DNA of 64,000 nt from Streptomyces sp. TRM64462 (GTDB lineage Bacteria; Actinomycetota; Actinomycetes; Streptomycetales; Streptomycetaceae), in contig NZ_JABWDV010000344.1 of the NCBI RefSeq assembly GCF_013362995.1, forward strand, positions 22,908 to 86,907, given 5' to 3'. Positions 39,001-47,399 of the stretch are shown piece after piece. The notes under the pieces are model-generated. The model was not told the origin of the DNA, ran no database searches, and saw only the letters and a program-made list of their open reading frames with translations. The number at the start of each line of letters is the position of its first letter. The first letter of the stretch is position 1. Position numbers and translations under genes: made by a program.

Positions 39001-40016
39001 GGCTCGATCCGCTGCTCGCCAACCTGGTGATCTGCGCGTACGCGGAGATGGACGACCGAGTGTGGGTGCGCGGCGGGGCGCCGTTGGACCCTTCCCCCGA
39101 GCCGTCCGGGGTCAAGACGATCGACGCGCTGCGCTCACAGCCGCTACCGGAGCCGGAGGTGTGGGAGGAGGCCGGCCGGCGCTTCTGGGAGATCTTCGGG
39201 GAGCGGCCGCCGACGCTGCGCCGTGGGCGGCTGGTGGGACAGTTCGCGCGGCGGATCGCCCGTGAGGCCGGGACATACGCCCCGCACGTGGAAGCACTGG
39301 TGAAGCAGCTGGAGCAGCACTCGGTTCTGCTCGGGCTGGATGGTGCGGACGAGTCGGGGAGGCTGGCGCTGGCCCAGCGGGCACGCGACCTGCTGAAGGC
39401 CGCGCAGGACGTCGAGCAGGGCCCGGCGAGTGGCTCGGCAGCCGCCAAGCAGATCATCACCACCTTCGCCACCTTCGACCTCGGCGAGGTCCCGGCCAGC
39501 CGCTACAGCACCTCCGTCCGACAGGCCCAGACGGTGACCGACGCACTGGTCGGCGGCCCCTGGAAGCTGCTGGAGCGGGCCCCGAAGTACGGTCCGTCGG
39601 GTGAAGCCGTGCTGGACGCCCTGCGCAACGCGGCTCGGCTCGACCAGCGGACGGCCAAGCTGGAGGACGCGCTGCGACACGCCGAGGACGCGATGCACAA
39701 GGTCCTCGACCGGGCCGAGGCCGCTATCGCCCCGCCCCGGCCGAACACGCCGACCGCCGGGACCGAGCCGGACGCACCGCGCACCCCCAACGAGATCGAT
39801 CTCAGCACCGAATCCAGCCACCCGCCGGTGCACACCAGCCACCCGACCACCACCGGTACGAGCACCGGCGCCGGCACCGGCCAGGCCAAGCGGCGCTCCG
39901 GCGGCGGACGTGCCAAGGCTGCGCAGGCCGTGGCCGAGCTGCGCGCCCAGCTCGCCGAGCTCACGGCCGCGGAACCGGACGCCACCATCGAGATCACCTG
40001 GCGGGTGGTCGAGTGA
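36045..40016 (+). CDS. pglY: BREX type 2 ATPase PglY
   Basis: Large P-loop ATPase of the Pgl/BREX-2 system, 1323 aa. Walker A is GSFGSGKSH (residues 82-90) and a Walker B-like segment is [18 protein letters not shown] (near 300). The long C-terminal half is helical, ending in a Pro/Thr/Gly-rich linker (about 1230-1290) and a final helix ([19 protein letters not shown]). The start is ATG 36045, with AGGAGA 14-15 bases upstream and GAGACAG closer. It is separated from pglX by the Uma2/regulator cassette and has its own 222-bp upstream region. Its stop overlaps pglZ by 4 bp. In S. coelicolor, pglYZ are likewise separated from pglWX. Confidence 0.94.
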   Translation: MALTANAAASAPLLRDVINIKTSISTSDFVLKLAEAVTEEGTARALRDYVVTERLLENFDEALGLIKAALDGHTSKAAYLHGSFGSGKSHFMAVLHALLRGDRAALSRHEFDPVLAKHEWLGSEGKKFLLVPYHMLGAKSLEQRVLGGYVSHVKALHPEAPTPQVYRTDALFDDIRALRERMGDEAFISGLSGSETEAGDAEDDEWGEAFAWTPELLKTALAAEELHGDEDPDDDEEPLNLVNPSTPAELRAKLVHDAATTWFPGFAKNAAEDEHGFISLDAGLGVIARHAKSLGYDGLILFMDELILWLANRIHDEKFVSREADKITNFVEGADSRRAIPIVSFIARQRDLRELVGEETSGAAETAIQDSLNLASGRFDKITLEDRNLPQIAHARLLKPKDAEAAAKLDAAFVRIKRVGPQVWDTLLGSDEGTTGADEESFRLTYPFSPAFMDTLVHISSALQRSRTGLKLMGQLLADRRDELTLNDLVPLGDLYPVIADGGDKPFVDKLKVEFQAADKLYRTKLRPHLLATYDLTEEDVERYRHRRDTITDPQLAGRCKGFIGDNRLLCTLLLSALAPGVPALRDLTIRRLGALNHGSVVSPIPGAEVGLIKAKVAEWASRFAEIKPTGTDTNPGVRLELTGIDVDSVIANAKVNDNPANRRSLAKRLLAEELRLNRQDQLGSDELRLVWRGTHRTAEVVFGNIADPDTMPDHDFAPSTDGQWRLVIDLPYGEGSYGPRENVNRMERLRERPGVAPQTVAWIPTHLSAARYQDFRRLVTIDYALADQRRFDTQYAQHLNADNRARAKALLEGQREQLTKTVKAAFKQAYGCAAKQPADVDVSFQDHFASLRDVPDLKVSVGQTLGEAARHIASKLLAQQFPAHPDLDPDNTGLPYKSGDVRTVFGHIRTAAEAGDRQAEIPAKDRDAMRRLAEPLQLGQMKEAYFRLSTRWVEHFALYARTDGGPGGPTVVQLTDWIDKPTPMGLDPLLANLVICAYAEMDDRVWVRGGAPLDPSPEPSGVKTIDALRSQPLPEPEVWEEAGRRFWEIFGERPPTLRRGRLVGQFARRIAREAGTYAPHVEALVKQLEQHSVLLGLDGADESGRLALAQRARDLLKAAQDVEQGPASGSAAAKQIITTFATFDLGEVPASRYSTSVRQAQTVTDALVGGPWKLLERAPKYGPSGEAVLDALRNAARLDQRTAKLEDALRHAEDAMHKVLDRAEAAIAPPRPNTPTAGTEPDAPRTPNEIDLSTESSHPPVHTSHPTTTGTSTGAGTGQAKRRSGGGRAKAAQAVAELRAQLAELTAAEPDATIEITWRVVE

Positions 40017-43000
40017 CCCCGCAGGCCCGGGCCGCGGCCGTGTCCCGTACAAGCACGGCAAGCGCGGCCAGCACGGTACGGCTCAACACCACGACCATCA
40101 CCCAGTACCTCGCCACCCAGTCCTACCTGCGGTCGACGACCCGGCGCACCGTGGTGCTGCTGCGTGCCGCGCCGGTCTGGGACGGGCTTACCGAGGTCGC
40201 CTGGGGCGAGAGCCGGCGCGCCCTGGTCACCGCGGCGCCGTCCCCGCTGGCCGTGTACGAGCTGGTGCTCACCCATCTGGCCGCCGACGCCACCGGCCCG
40301 GAAGTGCTGGTGATCCTGACCGACCGGGAGGAGGCGGAGTTGGGCCCCGATGTCCTGGGCCAGGTGTACAAGTACCGGGTCAACGCCGTCGACACCTGGG
40401 ACGTCGTACGCGAGTCCTTCGCCGCCCAGGGCACCGACCCGCGGCTGCTGGACGACAACTGGGCCGCCGAGGCTCTGGTGGACGCCGCTCCGCCCGGGGG
40501 CTGGCCCGCCCTCGACGGGGGTCTGCTGGAGCGGCGGGACGCCCTGGCCAAGCTGGCGCGGCGCCGGCTCGGCATCGGCCGCTACGACCCCGACCGCCCG
40601 GCGAGCGGGGAGCGGGCGGACGTACTCGATGTGCCCGCCCTGCTGAGCTGGTCGCTGCGGCCGGGCGGGCCGGACCGCTATCTCGCTCTGCGCGCTGCCG
40701 AGCGCGAGGGGCTGGCGAGGTTCCTGGCGGAGGACGAGCAGGCCGGGCAGGCCGGGCGGGCGCTGTTCGCTCTGGTGCGGGCTGAGCACGGGGCGGACGC
40801 CGTGCCCTTCGGACTGGTGTGCGCGGCGCTGTGGAGCCACGCCGACGCGCAGGACGACGCGGAGGTCAACCGGGCCCGCGGTCGGGCCGAGCTCTGGCTC
40901 GGGGACGAGACCGAAGTGCGCGGCCCGGCACTCGACGAGCTGGCGTGCGCCTTCGGGCGGGCCTGCGAGGAGTTCGTCTCCGGGCTGCTGCTCACCGACC
41001 GTTCCGGGCACCTGGCCGAAGGCGGTCCACAGGATGACGAGCAGCGGAGCGCGCGCCGGATGTCCGACACCGTGCTCAGTCGGGCCGCCTCCCTCGTACG
41101 GCAGTTCGGTGCCGAGTCGGCCGCGCGGCGCAGCCCGGTGCTGCGGGAGGGGTTGGAGGCACGGTTCGCCGCCGCCGGTGAGGCGGTGCGCTCCGGTGAT
41201 CCGCTGCGGATGCGGGGCGCGTTGGAGGCTCTGCGGGAGCACCGGCTGGCATCCGGCCCCGACGAGGCGATCCGTATCGAACGGGCCACGATGGCCGCGC
41301 GGCTGACACAGTGGCTGGCGGAGCAGCCGGAGACCGAGGTGCCGACGGTCGCCGACGCGCTCACCCGGCACATGCGCGAGACCGGCTGGGTGGACATGGC
41401 GCTGGAGCATGTCCAGGCCGGCGGGGACACCGAGCGGGAGCTGAAGACCGCGTACGACGAGCTGTGCGGCGCGGTGCGGGAGAAGCGGCGGGCCATCGAC
41501 CGGGCCTTCGCGCGGCGGCTGGCCGTGGAGACCGAGGGGGCCCGTGACACGGGCTCGATGCTGACGGTCGAGACCTTCCTGCCGGAGGTCGTCGCCCCGA
41601 TGGTCAAGGAGAAGAAGCGGCGGCTGCTGCTCCTCGTACTGGACGGGATGAGCGCCGCCATCGCGGCGGAACTCGGCGAGGAACTGCGGGAGAGCTGGGC
41701 CGAGTACGATCCGCTGCCCGAGCGCAGGGCCGACGACCGCCCGCGGCGGCGCGCCATGGCGGCCGCCCTGCCGACCGTCACCGCCGTGTCCCGTACCTCC
41801 CTGTTCGCGGCCCGGCTGATGCGCGGCACGCAGGCGGACGAGAGGCGGTTGTTCCCCGCGCACCGGTTCTGGGGCGGGCAGGAGGCGGCGGTCTTCCACA
41901 AGGACGACCTGCGGGCCGACAGCGGCGGTGACTGGCTCGGCCCCGAGCTGCTGGATGCCCTGGAGAGCGACCGCACGCACGTCGCGGTCGTGCTGAACAC
42001 GGTCGACGACCGGCTGTCGAGTGAGCAGAAGCTCGGTGACGGCGCGTGGAGGCTGTCCGACATAGGGGCGCTGCGGACGCTGCTGCGGTACGCGGCCGCG
42101 CAGGGCCGGGCGGTTCTGCTCACCAGTGATCACGGTCATGTGGTCGACCGGTACGGGGAGCGGGTGGCCGCCGTGGGTGTGGAGTCGGCCCGGCACCGGG
42201 TCCCGGCCGGGCCCGACGAGCCGCTGGCAGATGCGGAGGTCCGGCTGGCAGGCCATCGGGTGGTGGCTCCCGAAGCGGGCGGCGAGATTGTCGCGCTGTG
42301 GGACGCGGACGCCCGGTACAGCGCGCAGCGCGCCGGATACCACGGAGGCGCCGCGCTGGCCGAGTTCACGATCCCGGTGCTGGCGTTCCTGCCTTTCGGG
42401 GCGACCCCGCCGAAGGGCTGGCGGGAGCTGGGCAGCCAGCGGCCGGGCTGGTGGGAAGTGGGCGCTTCCGGCGCTGGGGCGGGGCAGCCGCGCCGTACTC
42501 CGGCTGCGGTCGCCGTGGCGTCCTCGGTGCCGTCGGTGGCGGCCGTGAAGACCACTGCTCCCAAGCTGTCGAAGAAGCAGGCCGAGTTGGCCAGGAGCCA
42601 CGACTCTCTGTTCGACGTGGCTCTTGTGCCGGCCGCCGCCCCGGCCGAGGACGATGAGGCTCTGCTGTCCGTGGAGCTGGTCTCCCCCGATGATGCGCTG
42701 GTCGCCGCGCTCGTGTCATCGGAGCTGTTCGAAGCGCAGTTGAAGATGCTGGCCCGCCCGCAGGATGTGGGGCAGGTCGAGCGGGCCGTACACGCCCTGC
42801 TCGACGCGGGGGGCACGCTGCCCATGACGGCTCTGGCGCAGCGGGTGGGTCTGCGGGCCCCCCGGCGCCCGGAGGGCTTCGCCGCCATGCTGCGGCAGCT
42901 GTTGAACTACGACGGCGCGCAGGTCCTGGAGACGCTGCCGGACGGGCGCACCGTGCGGCTGAACGTGACGCTGCTCAAGGACCAGTTCGGGCTGTCCTGA
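40013..43000 (+). CDS. pglZ: BREX type 2 PglZ, alkaline-phosphatase-fold protein
   Basis: The hallmark gene of BREX systems, 995 aa. The PglZ domain of the alkaline phosphatase superfamily is seen in [20 protein letters not shown] (metal-binding Asp near 544) and [19 protein letters not shown] (Asp706/His707). The N-terminal 520 residues are a BREX-2-specific helical region. The C-terminal part (after about 860) is winged-helix-like ([20 protein letters not shown]). The start is GTG 40013, overlapping the pglY stop (GTGA). PglZ is often toxic without PglX-type partners in other systems; the exact reaction is unsettled. Confidence 0.95.
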   Translation: MTPQARAAAVSRTSTASAASTVRLNTTTITQYLATQSYLRSTTRRTVVLLRAAPVWDGLTEVAWGESRRALVTAAPSPLAVYELVLTHLAADATGPEVLVILTDREEAELGPDVLGQVYKYRVNAVDTWDVVRESFAAQGTDPRLLDDNWAAEALVDAAPPGGWPALDGGLLERRDALAKLARRRLGIGRYDPDRPASGERADVLDVPALLSWSLRPGGPDRYLALRAAEREGLARFLAEDEQAGQAGRALFALVRAEHGADAVPFGLVCAALWSHADAQDDAEVNRARGRAELWLGDETEVRGPALDELACAFGRACEEFVSGLLLTDRSGHLAEGGPQDDEQRSARRMSDTVLSRAASLVRQFGAESAARRSPVLREGLEARFAAAGEAVRSGDPLRMRGALEALREHRLASGPDEAIRIERATMAARLTQWLAEQPETEVPTVADALTRHMRETGWVDMALEHVQAGGDTERELKTAYDELCGAVREKRRAIDRAFARRLAVETEGARDTGSMLTVETFLPEVVAPMVKEKKRRLLLLVLDGMSAAIAAELGEELRESWAEYDPLPERRADDRPRRRAMAAALPTVTAVSRTSLFAARLMRGTQADERRLFPAHRFWGGQEAAVFHKDDLRADSGGDWLGPELLDALESDRTHVAVVLNTVDDRLSSEQKLGDGAWRLSDIGALRTLLRYAAAQGRAVLLTSDHGHVVDRYGERVAAVGVESARHRVPAGPDEPLADAEVRLAGHRVVAPEAGGEIVALWDADARYSAQRAGYHGGAALAEFTIPVLAFLPFGATPPKGWRELGSQRPGWWEVGASGAGAGQPRRTPAAVAVASSVPSVAAVKTTAPKLSKKQAELARSHDSLFDVALVPAAAPAEDDEALLSVELVSPDDALVAALVSSELFEAQLKMLARPQDVGQVERAVHALLDAGGTLPMTALAQRVGLRAPRRPEGFAAMLRQLLNYDGAQVLETLPDGRTVRLNVTLLKDQFGLS

Positions 43001-43012
43001 CGCCACGGGGGT

Positions 43013-43047
43013 GTGGGCCTCGCCCGCCGGATGGACGCGAGGCCCAC
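43013..43047. terminator. Bidirectional hairpin terminator between pglZ and the CBS-HEPN gene
   Basis: A perfect 11-bp stem (GTGGGCCTCGC/GCGAGGCCCAC) with a 13-base loop, placed 12 bases after pglZ and 10 bases after the convergent minus-strand gene. Confidence 0.8.
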
Positions 43048-43057
43048 GGCACGTCTG

Positions 43058-44089
43058 CTAGTGGTCCGGGACGTACTGACGCAGCAACTGCACGAACATG
43101 CGGAGTTCGTCGATCAGCGCCTCGGGCAGCGGCTTCGGATCGAAGTGCGCGATGCGATTGCGGATCTGCCGCACCCGGTCGAGTTGGTGGACGAACCCGA
43201 TCCGGTCGACACCGTGCCAGCCGAGGTCCTTCCAGTTCTGGTCGGCGTTGGCGCACAGGGTCTCTTTGGTCTGCTGACCGTTGAGCAGAGTGACGTAGTC
43301 CCCGAACTGCAGGTCGGAAATCTGACCCGTCTGCCGCTTCTTGGGCTGGATGGCCCGGATCGCGTCGGGGTCGAGGGCCTTGCCCAGGCATTTGCGGATC
43401 CGGAACTCGATCTCACCGACCATGAAGAACGGGCGAGCTGTGACGCTGAAGCGGTCGGTGATGTCCGAGGAGGTCACAATCCCCTTGAAGACACCGTTGT
43501 TCCCGCGGACCAGTACATAGCCGCTCTCGCTCACCCTGGGCAGGATGGAGAAGAACTCGGCGTTCTCCTGCACCTCGGGTGCGTCGGGGTCGATGGCGTT
43601 GGCCAGCGTCGGTGGCAGGTTCGTCTCGTAGAGCTTGGCGACCGAGCTCCAGGTGACCGCTCCGTGAAGCCAGTTGTTGGACTCGACGACGGGCAGCTGC
43701 GAGTACCCGTGAAGCCGCATGAGATGCGTTGCCTGGCTGAGGGTCGCCGTGGGCGGGAGCGAGGTGAAGCCGTCCTTGCCCGCCAGGATGTCCCCCACCC
43801 GCAGCACGTGCTGAGGCAGGGTGCCGGGGGGCAGGTCCTCTTCCGGGTCCTCGTCTTCCGCAGCGGGCTCGGCCTGGGTGACGGCCTGCTGTACGAGCAG
43901 GGGCATGCCATGAGCGCAGGTGGCGAAGGAAGGCACAGTGGTCAGGTCGACCGCCTTCAGGGCCTGCTCAATGACCAGGACCGCGTGGTTGTCCCGATTG
44001 GGCAACCCGAAGAGGGACAGGAGTTCCCTCACATGGACGGACTTGCCCTTGAGGGCGAGGATGTCGGCATTCGAGGGAGTCTGAGCCAT
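43058..44089 (-). CDS. CBS-domain protein with C-terminal HEPN-like domain, inside the BREX locus
   Basis: A 343-aa protein. Residues about 98-150 and 180-225 resemble a CBS pair (RVGDILAGKDGFTSLPPTATLSQATHLM, LPVVESNNWLHGAVTWSSVAKLYE, GYVLVRGNNGVFKGIVTSSDITDRF). From about 224 the sequence is helical and ends with RQIRNRIAHFDPKPLPE. This contains a HEPN-type Rx4H motif with the favoured Asn after Arg (Arg310-Asn311, His315). CBS domains bind adenine nucleotides, so a nucleotide-gated RNase is an attractive inference. I choose ATG 44089 (MAQTPSNADIL), 8 bp after the DUF262 stop; the frame is open upstream but overlaps that gene. It is cotranscribed with the DUF262 gene. I do not recognise a named family. 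Confidence 0.75.
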   Translation of the reverse strand: MAQTPSNADILALKGKSVHVRELLSLFGLPNRDNHAVLVIEQALKAVDLTTVPSFATCAHGMPLLVQQAVTQAEPAAEDEDPEEDLPPGTLPQHVLRVGDILAGKDGFTSLPPTATLSQATHLMRLHGYSQLPVVESNNWLHGAVTWSSVAKLYETNLPPTLANAIDPDAPEVQENAEFFSILPRVSESGYVLVRGNNGVFKGIVTSSDITDRFSVTARPFFMVGEIEFRIRKCLGKALDPDAIRAIQPKKRQTGQISDLQFGDYVTLLNGQQTKETLCANADQNWKDLGWHGVDRIGFVHQLDRVRQIRNRIAHFDPKPLPEALIDELRMFVQLLRQYVPDH

Positions 44090-44097
44090 GGAGCCGC

Positions 44098-45912
44098 TCA
44101 CCAGCCCGAGGAGTCGCGGACGACGGTCCGCTTGCCCATGGCGGCCTGCACCAGATCCAGCAGCTGCTTGGCCCGGTTCTCGTAGAACTGGTCGAAGTCC
44201 GATGTGTGCAGCATGCCCGGGTCGATCAGGTGCGTGGCGATGACATCGTCGAACCACTCCGGCCGCATGCCGGACTCGAGCTGGAGGGTCTTCAGATACG
44301 AACCGGGGACCCCGGCCATGCTCTTGCTGGCCCGGTAGGACAGCGGGGTCTTGTTGACGATGGAGTAGACGTGCTTCGTGTGGCGCGAGGCGTTCTTGTC
44401 CACCCAGCTCTTGGGGAAGATCTGCCGTACGTCCACCGTGTGCGTGACGATCCGGGACGGGTTCAGCGGGCCCTCGGTGAAGTACCAGTCCACTGCGCCC
44501 TGCTTGATGAGCAGCGCGTAGATACCCTTGTAGGCGGCGCTGTTGCGCGTGGTGAGGGTGTCGAGCCGCTCGTCGAGGAACACCGCGTCGGTCACCGTGT
44601 CGGGCACGACGTTCGGCTCGCGACGGATCCAGCCGACCAACTGCTCCACATCACGCGAGAAGCGGCTCTCGATGGACCCGCCGTACATCTCCCCCAGCAC
44701 GCCGTTCCAGTACCACTGACTGATGCGTTCTTCCCCGCCCGGTCCGTCGGTCTCGTCGCCGACGATCGCACGTACGGCGGCGAGCGGCACGAGCTGCGTG
44801 CGGTAGGGAAGGTCGCCGGAGCGGACGATGCACTGCCGCTCCAGGAACCCGCCGATCCATTCGAAGGCATCCGCGATCCGGGGGGCCAGGCGGCGGAAGT
44901 CGGCGAGCGGAAGGTTCAGCAGGTCCCGTCGCTTGCAGGAGACGGAGGCGAGGTCTCCGGCCTGCTTGAGCTCCCAGGTCCGCAGAAGGGCCACGGCCTG
45001 GAGGAAGTCACTGCTGCTCAGGCCGTCGTCGAGGCCTGCCTCGGGGTTGCCGAAGACCGGATACCGGGAGGTGAGCCGCTGTTTGATGTGCTTCCACTCT
45101 TCCGGAAGCTGGTAGTACCCACCGAACTCCGCGATGTGCGACTGGTCCCCGGCGAAAGTGGCCGTCAGCAGCTCGAACACGTTGAGCGGCACCCCGCCGG
45201 TGTTGACTCGTTCGAACACCGCGCACACGGCGTCCATGGTGGTCGAGGCCGGCAGGTTGATCATGGGTACGACGAACGAGTTGACGTGGTTGAGCACGGT
45301 GCCCTGGAAGTCCGCCCACTTCGGCCAGTTGGCGGCGGGATCGACCATCACGTACTTCTGCTGCCACTCCGTCGTGCGCTGTGTGTCGAACACGATGTTG
45401 AGCGGGAACATGCCCGCGGCGCACTCGAGCTCGGTCGTGCTCAGGTCGAGCGTGACCCGGCGGGTCGAGCCGACTGTCAGCACCCGGCTCTCGGGCACGG
45501 AGACGATCGCGTCGTCACGGTCCGCCGGAGAGCCGGTGGCCTTGGCGATGTCGATGTAGTACCAGGCCTTCAGGTCCTTGCCCCGGCCGTCGACCGTCTC
45601 GACCGGCTTGTCAAGGCGGTGCAGCGCCTGGAAAAGCGAGGTCAGCCGCTGCTGGCCGTCCAGCAGCAGCAGATCGGGAGTCCGCCTCTCACCCCCCTCC
45701 GCCCCACTGAGCGTCCGGGCCCGGAAGGGGGAGGAGCCGCCGGTCTGCAGGGCCATCACCACGCCCAGCGGGTAGTCGAGCGTCACGGTGGCGATGAGCG
45801 CCTTGATGCGTTCGTCGTCCCATTTCCACTCGCGCTGGAAGTCGGGCAGTTGCAGTGCTCCCGAAGCGACATCCTGAAGCAGCTTCTTGAGCTGTGGGCT
45901 GTCTAGCGACAC
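44098..45912 (-). CDS. DUF262 (GmrS-like) protein with degenerate DUF1524 (GmrD/HNH-like) C-terminus
   Basis: A 604-aa protein of the GmrSD/DUF262 type. The ParB-like DUF262 motifs are present: LPDFQREWKWDDERIKALI (22-40), DGQQRLTSLFQAL (85-97) and VFERVNTGGVPLNVFELLTA. The C-terminal DUF1524 part aligns with the HNH nuclease (VDVRQIFPKSW, VYSIVNKTPLS), but the usual catalytic His-His before IFP is Arg-Gln (residues 496-497). I choose GTG 45912 because GGGGGA precedes it and a good promoter lies just upstream; a longer frame to GTG 46017 is Cys-rich and would start upstream of that promoter. GmrSD proteins cut modified phage DNA, and BrxU, a GmrSD relative, complements a BREX system elsewhere. 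The spacing to the CBS-HEPN gene indicates an operon. Confidence 0.82.
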   Translation of the reverse strand: MSLDSPQLKKLLQDVASGALQLPDFQREWKWDDERIKALIATVTLDYPLGVVMALQTGGSSPFRARTLSGAEGGERRTPDLLLLDGQQRLTSLFQALHRLDKPVETVDGRGKDLKAWYYIDIAKATGSPADRDDAIVSVPESRVLTVGSTRRVTLDLSTTELECAAGMFPLNIVFDTQRTTEWQQKYVMVDPAANWPKWADFQGTVLNHVNSFVVPMINLPASTTMDAVCAVFERVNTGGVPLNVFELLTATFAGDQSHIAEFGGYYQLPEEWKHIKQRLTSRYPVFGNPEAGLDDGLSSSDFLQAVALLRTWELKQAGDLASVSCKRRDLLNLPLADFRRLAPRIADAFEWIGGFLERQCIVRSGDLPYRTQLVPLAAVRAIVGDETDGPGGEERISQWYWNGVLGEMYGGSIESRFSRDVEQLVGWIRREPNVVPDTVTDAVFLDERLDTLTTRNSAAYKGIYALLIKQGAVDWYFTEGPLNPSRIVTHTVDVRQIFPKSWVDKNASRHTKHVYSIVNKTPLSYRASKSMAGVPGSYLKTLQLESGMRPEWFDDVIATHLIDPGMLHTSDFDQFYENRAKQLLDLVQAAMGKRTVVRDSSGW

Positions 45913-45939
45913 GCTCGTCGTCCCCCGCCAGTGGTGCTG

Positions 45940-45993
45940 AAGTGTGCAAAGTGTGCAGTGGGCAATTGCAGCAACACACTCGGCCGCCGTCAA
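45940..45993 (-). promoter_or_regulatory. Promoter of the DUF262 / CBS-HEPN operon with direct repeats
   Basis: On the minus strand TTGACG (45993-45988) and TGCAAT (45970-45965) with 17-bp spacing. Just downstream, around the expected transcription start, AAGTGTGC occurs twice with a 9-bp period (45940-45956 on the plus strand), in an AT-rich patch. The repeats could be an operator. The region is shared with brxD, which starts 71 bp away on the other strand. Confidence 0.55.
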
Positions 45994-46064
45994 CCGCTTC
46001 TTTTCGGTCTCTGTCACTTCCGCTCCCCGGCCCGTCCACGGCCGCCGGATGAAAGACTGAACCC

Positions 46065-47399
46065 GTGCGTACCGAACCGCCCCAGCGCCCCACCGCCGTC
46101 AGTGCCGCCCGTCGGCGCGACGTCATCGACGCCCTGCGCCGAGGGGCTGTGCCCGAGTCCGGGCTCGACCTGCTGGCGACGGGGCTGGACCGGTTCGAGT
46201 CGGCGCTGGACGCGGAGCTGAGCGCGGTGGCCTCCGGCTCCTCCGTCTTCAAGGCCGTACGCGGCGAGTACGGGTCCGGCAAGACCTTCTTCACCCGGTG
46301 GCTCGGCGAGCGGGCCAAGCGACACAACTTCGCGGTGGCGGAGATCCAGATCTCCGAGACCGAGACGCCTCTGCACAAGCTGGAGACGGTGTACCGGCGG
46401 CTGACCGAGCGGCTCGCCACGCCCGGCTTCCCGCCCAGCGCTCTGCGACCGGTCGTGGACGCGTGGTTCTACACGCTGGAGGAGGACGCGCTCGCGGCAG
46501 GCGTGCCCGACGAGGAGCTGCCGGCCGAGGTGGACCGGCTGCTGGCGGCCCGGCTGGCCGAGGTGTCGCGGCATGCCCCGTCGTTCGCCGCCGCGCTGCG
46601 CGGGTACCGCTCCGCCCAGGACGCGGGGGATGAGGCGACGGCCTCGGCCGTCATGGCCTGGCTGGGCGGGCAGCCACATGTGTCGGCATCGGCCCGGCGG
46701 GCCGCCGGAGTCCGCGGGGACCTCGACCACTTCGGTGCGTTCGGGTTTCTTCAGGGGCTGTTGACCGTGCTGCGCGACTCGGGGCACGCGGGCCTGTTCC
46801 TCGTACTCGACGAGGTCGAGACCCTGCAGCGGGTCCGCTCCGACGCCCGGGACAAGGCGCTCAACGCGCTGAGGCAGCTGATCGACGAAGTGCACTCAGG
46901 GCGCTTTCCAGGGCTGTACCTCGTGATCACCGGGACTCCGGCCTTCTTCGACGGGCAGCAGGGCGTGCAGCGGTTGGCACCGCTCGCCCAGCGGCTGGCG
47001 ACCGACTTCACCACCGACCCGCGCTTCGACAACCCGCGCGCGGTCCAGCTGCGGCTGCCGGGATTCACCCAGGAGTCTCTTGTCTCCCTCGGGCACACCA
47101 TCCGCGATCTCTACGCGAGCGGCTCATCGGCGCCGGACCGGGTGGCGGCCACGGCCGACGACGCGTACGTCGCCGACCTCGCCAAGTCGGTCGGCGGGGC
47201 GCTGGGCGGCAAGGTGGGGGTGGCTCCCCGGTTGTTCCTGAAGAAGCTCGTGGGGGATGTGCTGGACCGGATCGACCAGTTCGAGGACTTCGACCCGCGT
47301 GCGCACTACGCGCTGACCGTGCGCACTTCGGAGCTGACCGAGGTGGAGCGCAACGCGGCGGCTCGCAGCGCCGACGAGGTCGAGCTGGAGTTGCCGTGA
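46065..47399 (+). CDS. brxD: BREX type 2 ATP-binding protein BrxD
   Basis: A 444-aa AAA/P-loop protein typical of BREX-2. Walker A is GEYGSGKTFFTRWL (67-80), the Walker B segment is GLFLVLDEVETLQRV (about 240-255), and the conserved middle reads ALNALRQLIDEVHSGRFPGLYLVITGTPAFFDG. It belongs to the DUF2791-type family. The start is GTG 46065; upstream purine-rich sequence is GGATGAAAGA. Its stop overlaps brxHI by 4 bp. It is divergent from the DUF262 gene. Confidence 0.92.
   Translation: MRTEPPQRPTAVSAARRRDVIDALRRGAVPESGLDLLATGLDRFESALDAELSAVASGSSVFKAVRGEYGSGKTFFTRWLGERAKRHNFAVAEIQISETETPLHKLETVYRRLTERLATPGFPPSALRPVVDAWFYTLEEDALAAGVPDEELPAEVDRLLAARLAEVSRHAPSFAAALRGYRSAQDAGDEATASAVMAWLGGQPHVSASARRAAGVRGDLDHFGAFGFLQGLLTVLRDSGHAGLFLVLDEVETLQRVRSDARDKALNALRQLIDEVHSGRFPGLYLVITGTPAFFDGQQGVQRLAPLAQRLATDFTTDPRFDNPRAVQLRLPGFTQESLVSLGHTIRDLYASGSSAPDRVAATADDAYVADLAKSVGGALGGKVGVAPRLFLKKLVGDVLDRIDQFEDFDPRAHYALTVRTSELTEVERNAAARSADEVELELP

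Noticed and set aside
45913..46017. N-terminal extension of the DUF262 protein up to GTG 46017
   Set aside because: The extension is Cys-rich, unlike the family, and would begin upstream of the TTGACG/TGCAAT promoter; GTG 45912 has a good ribosome-binding site.
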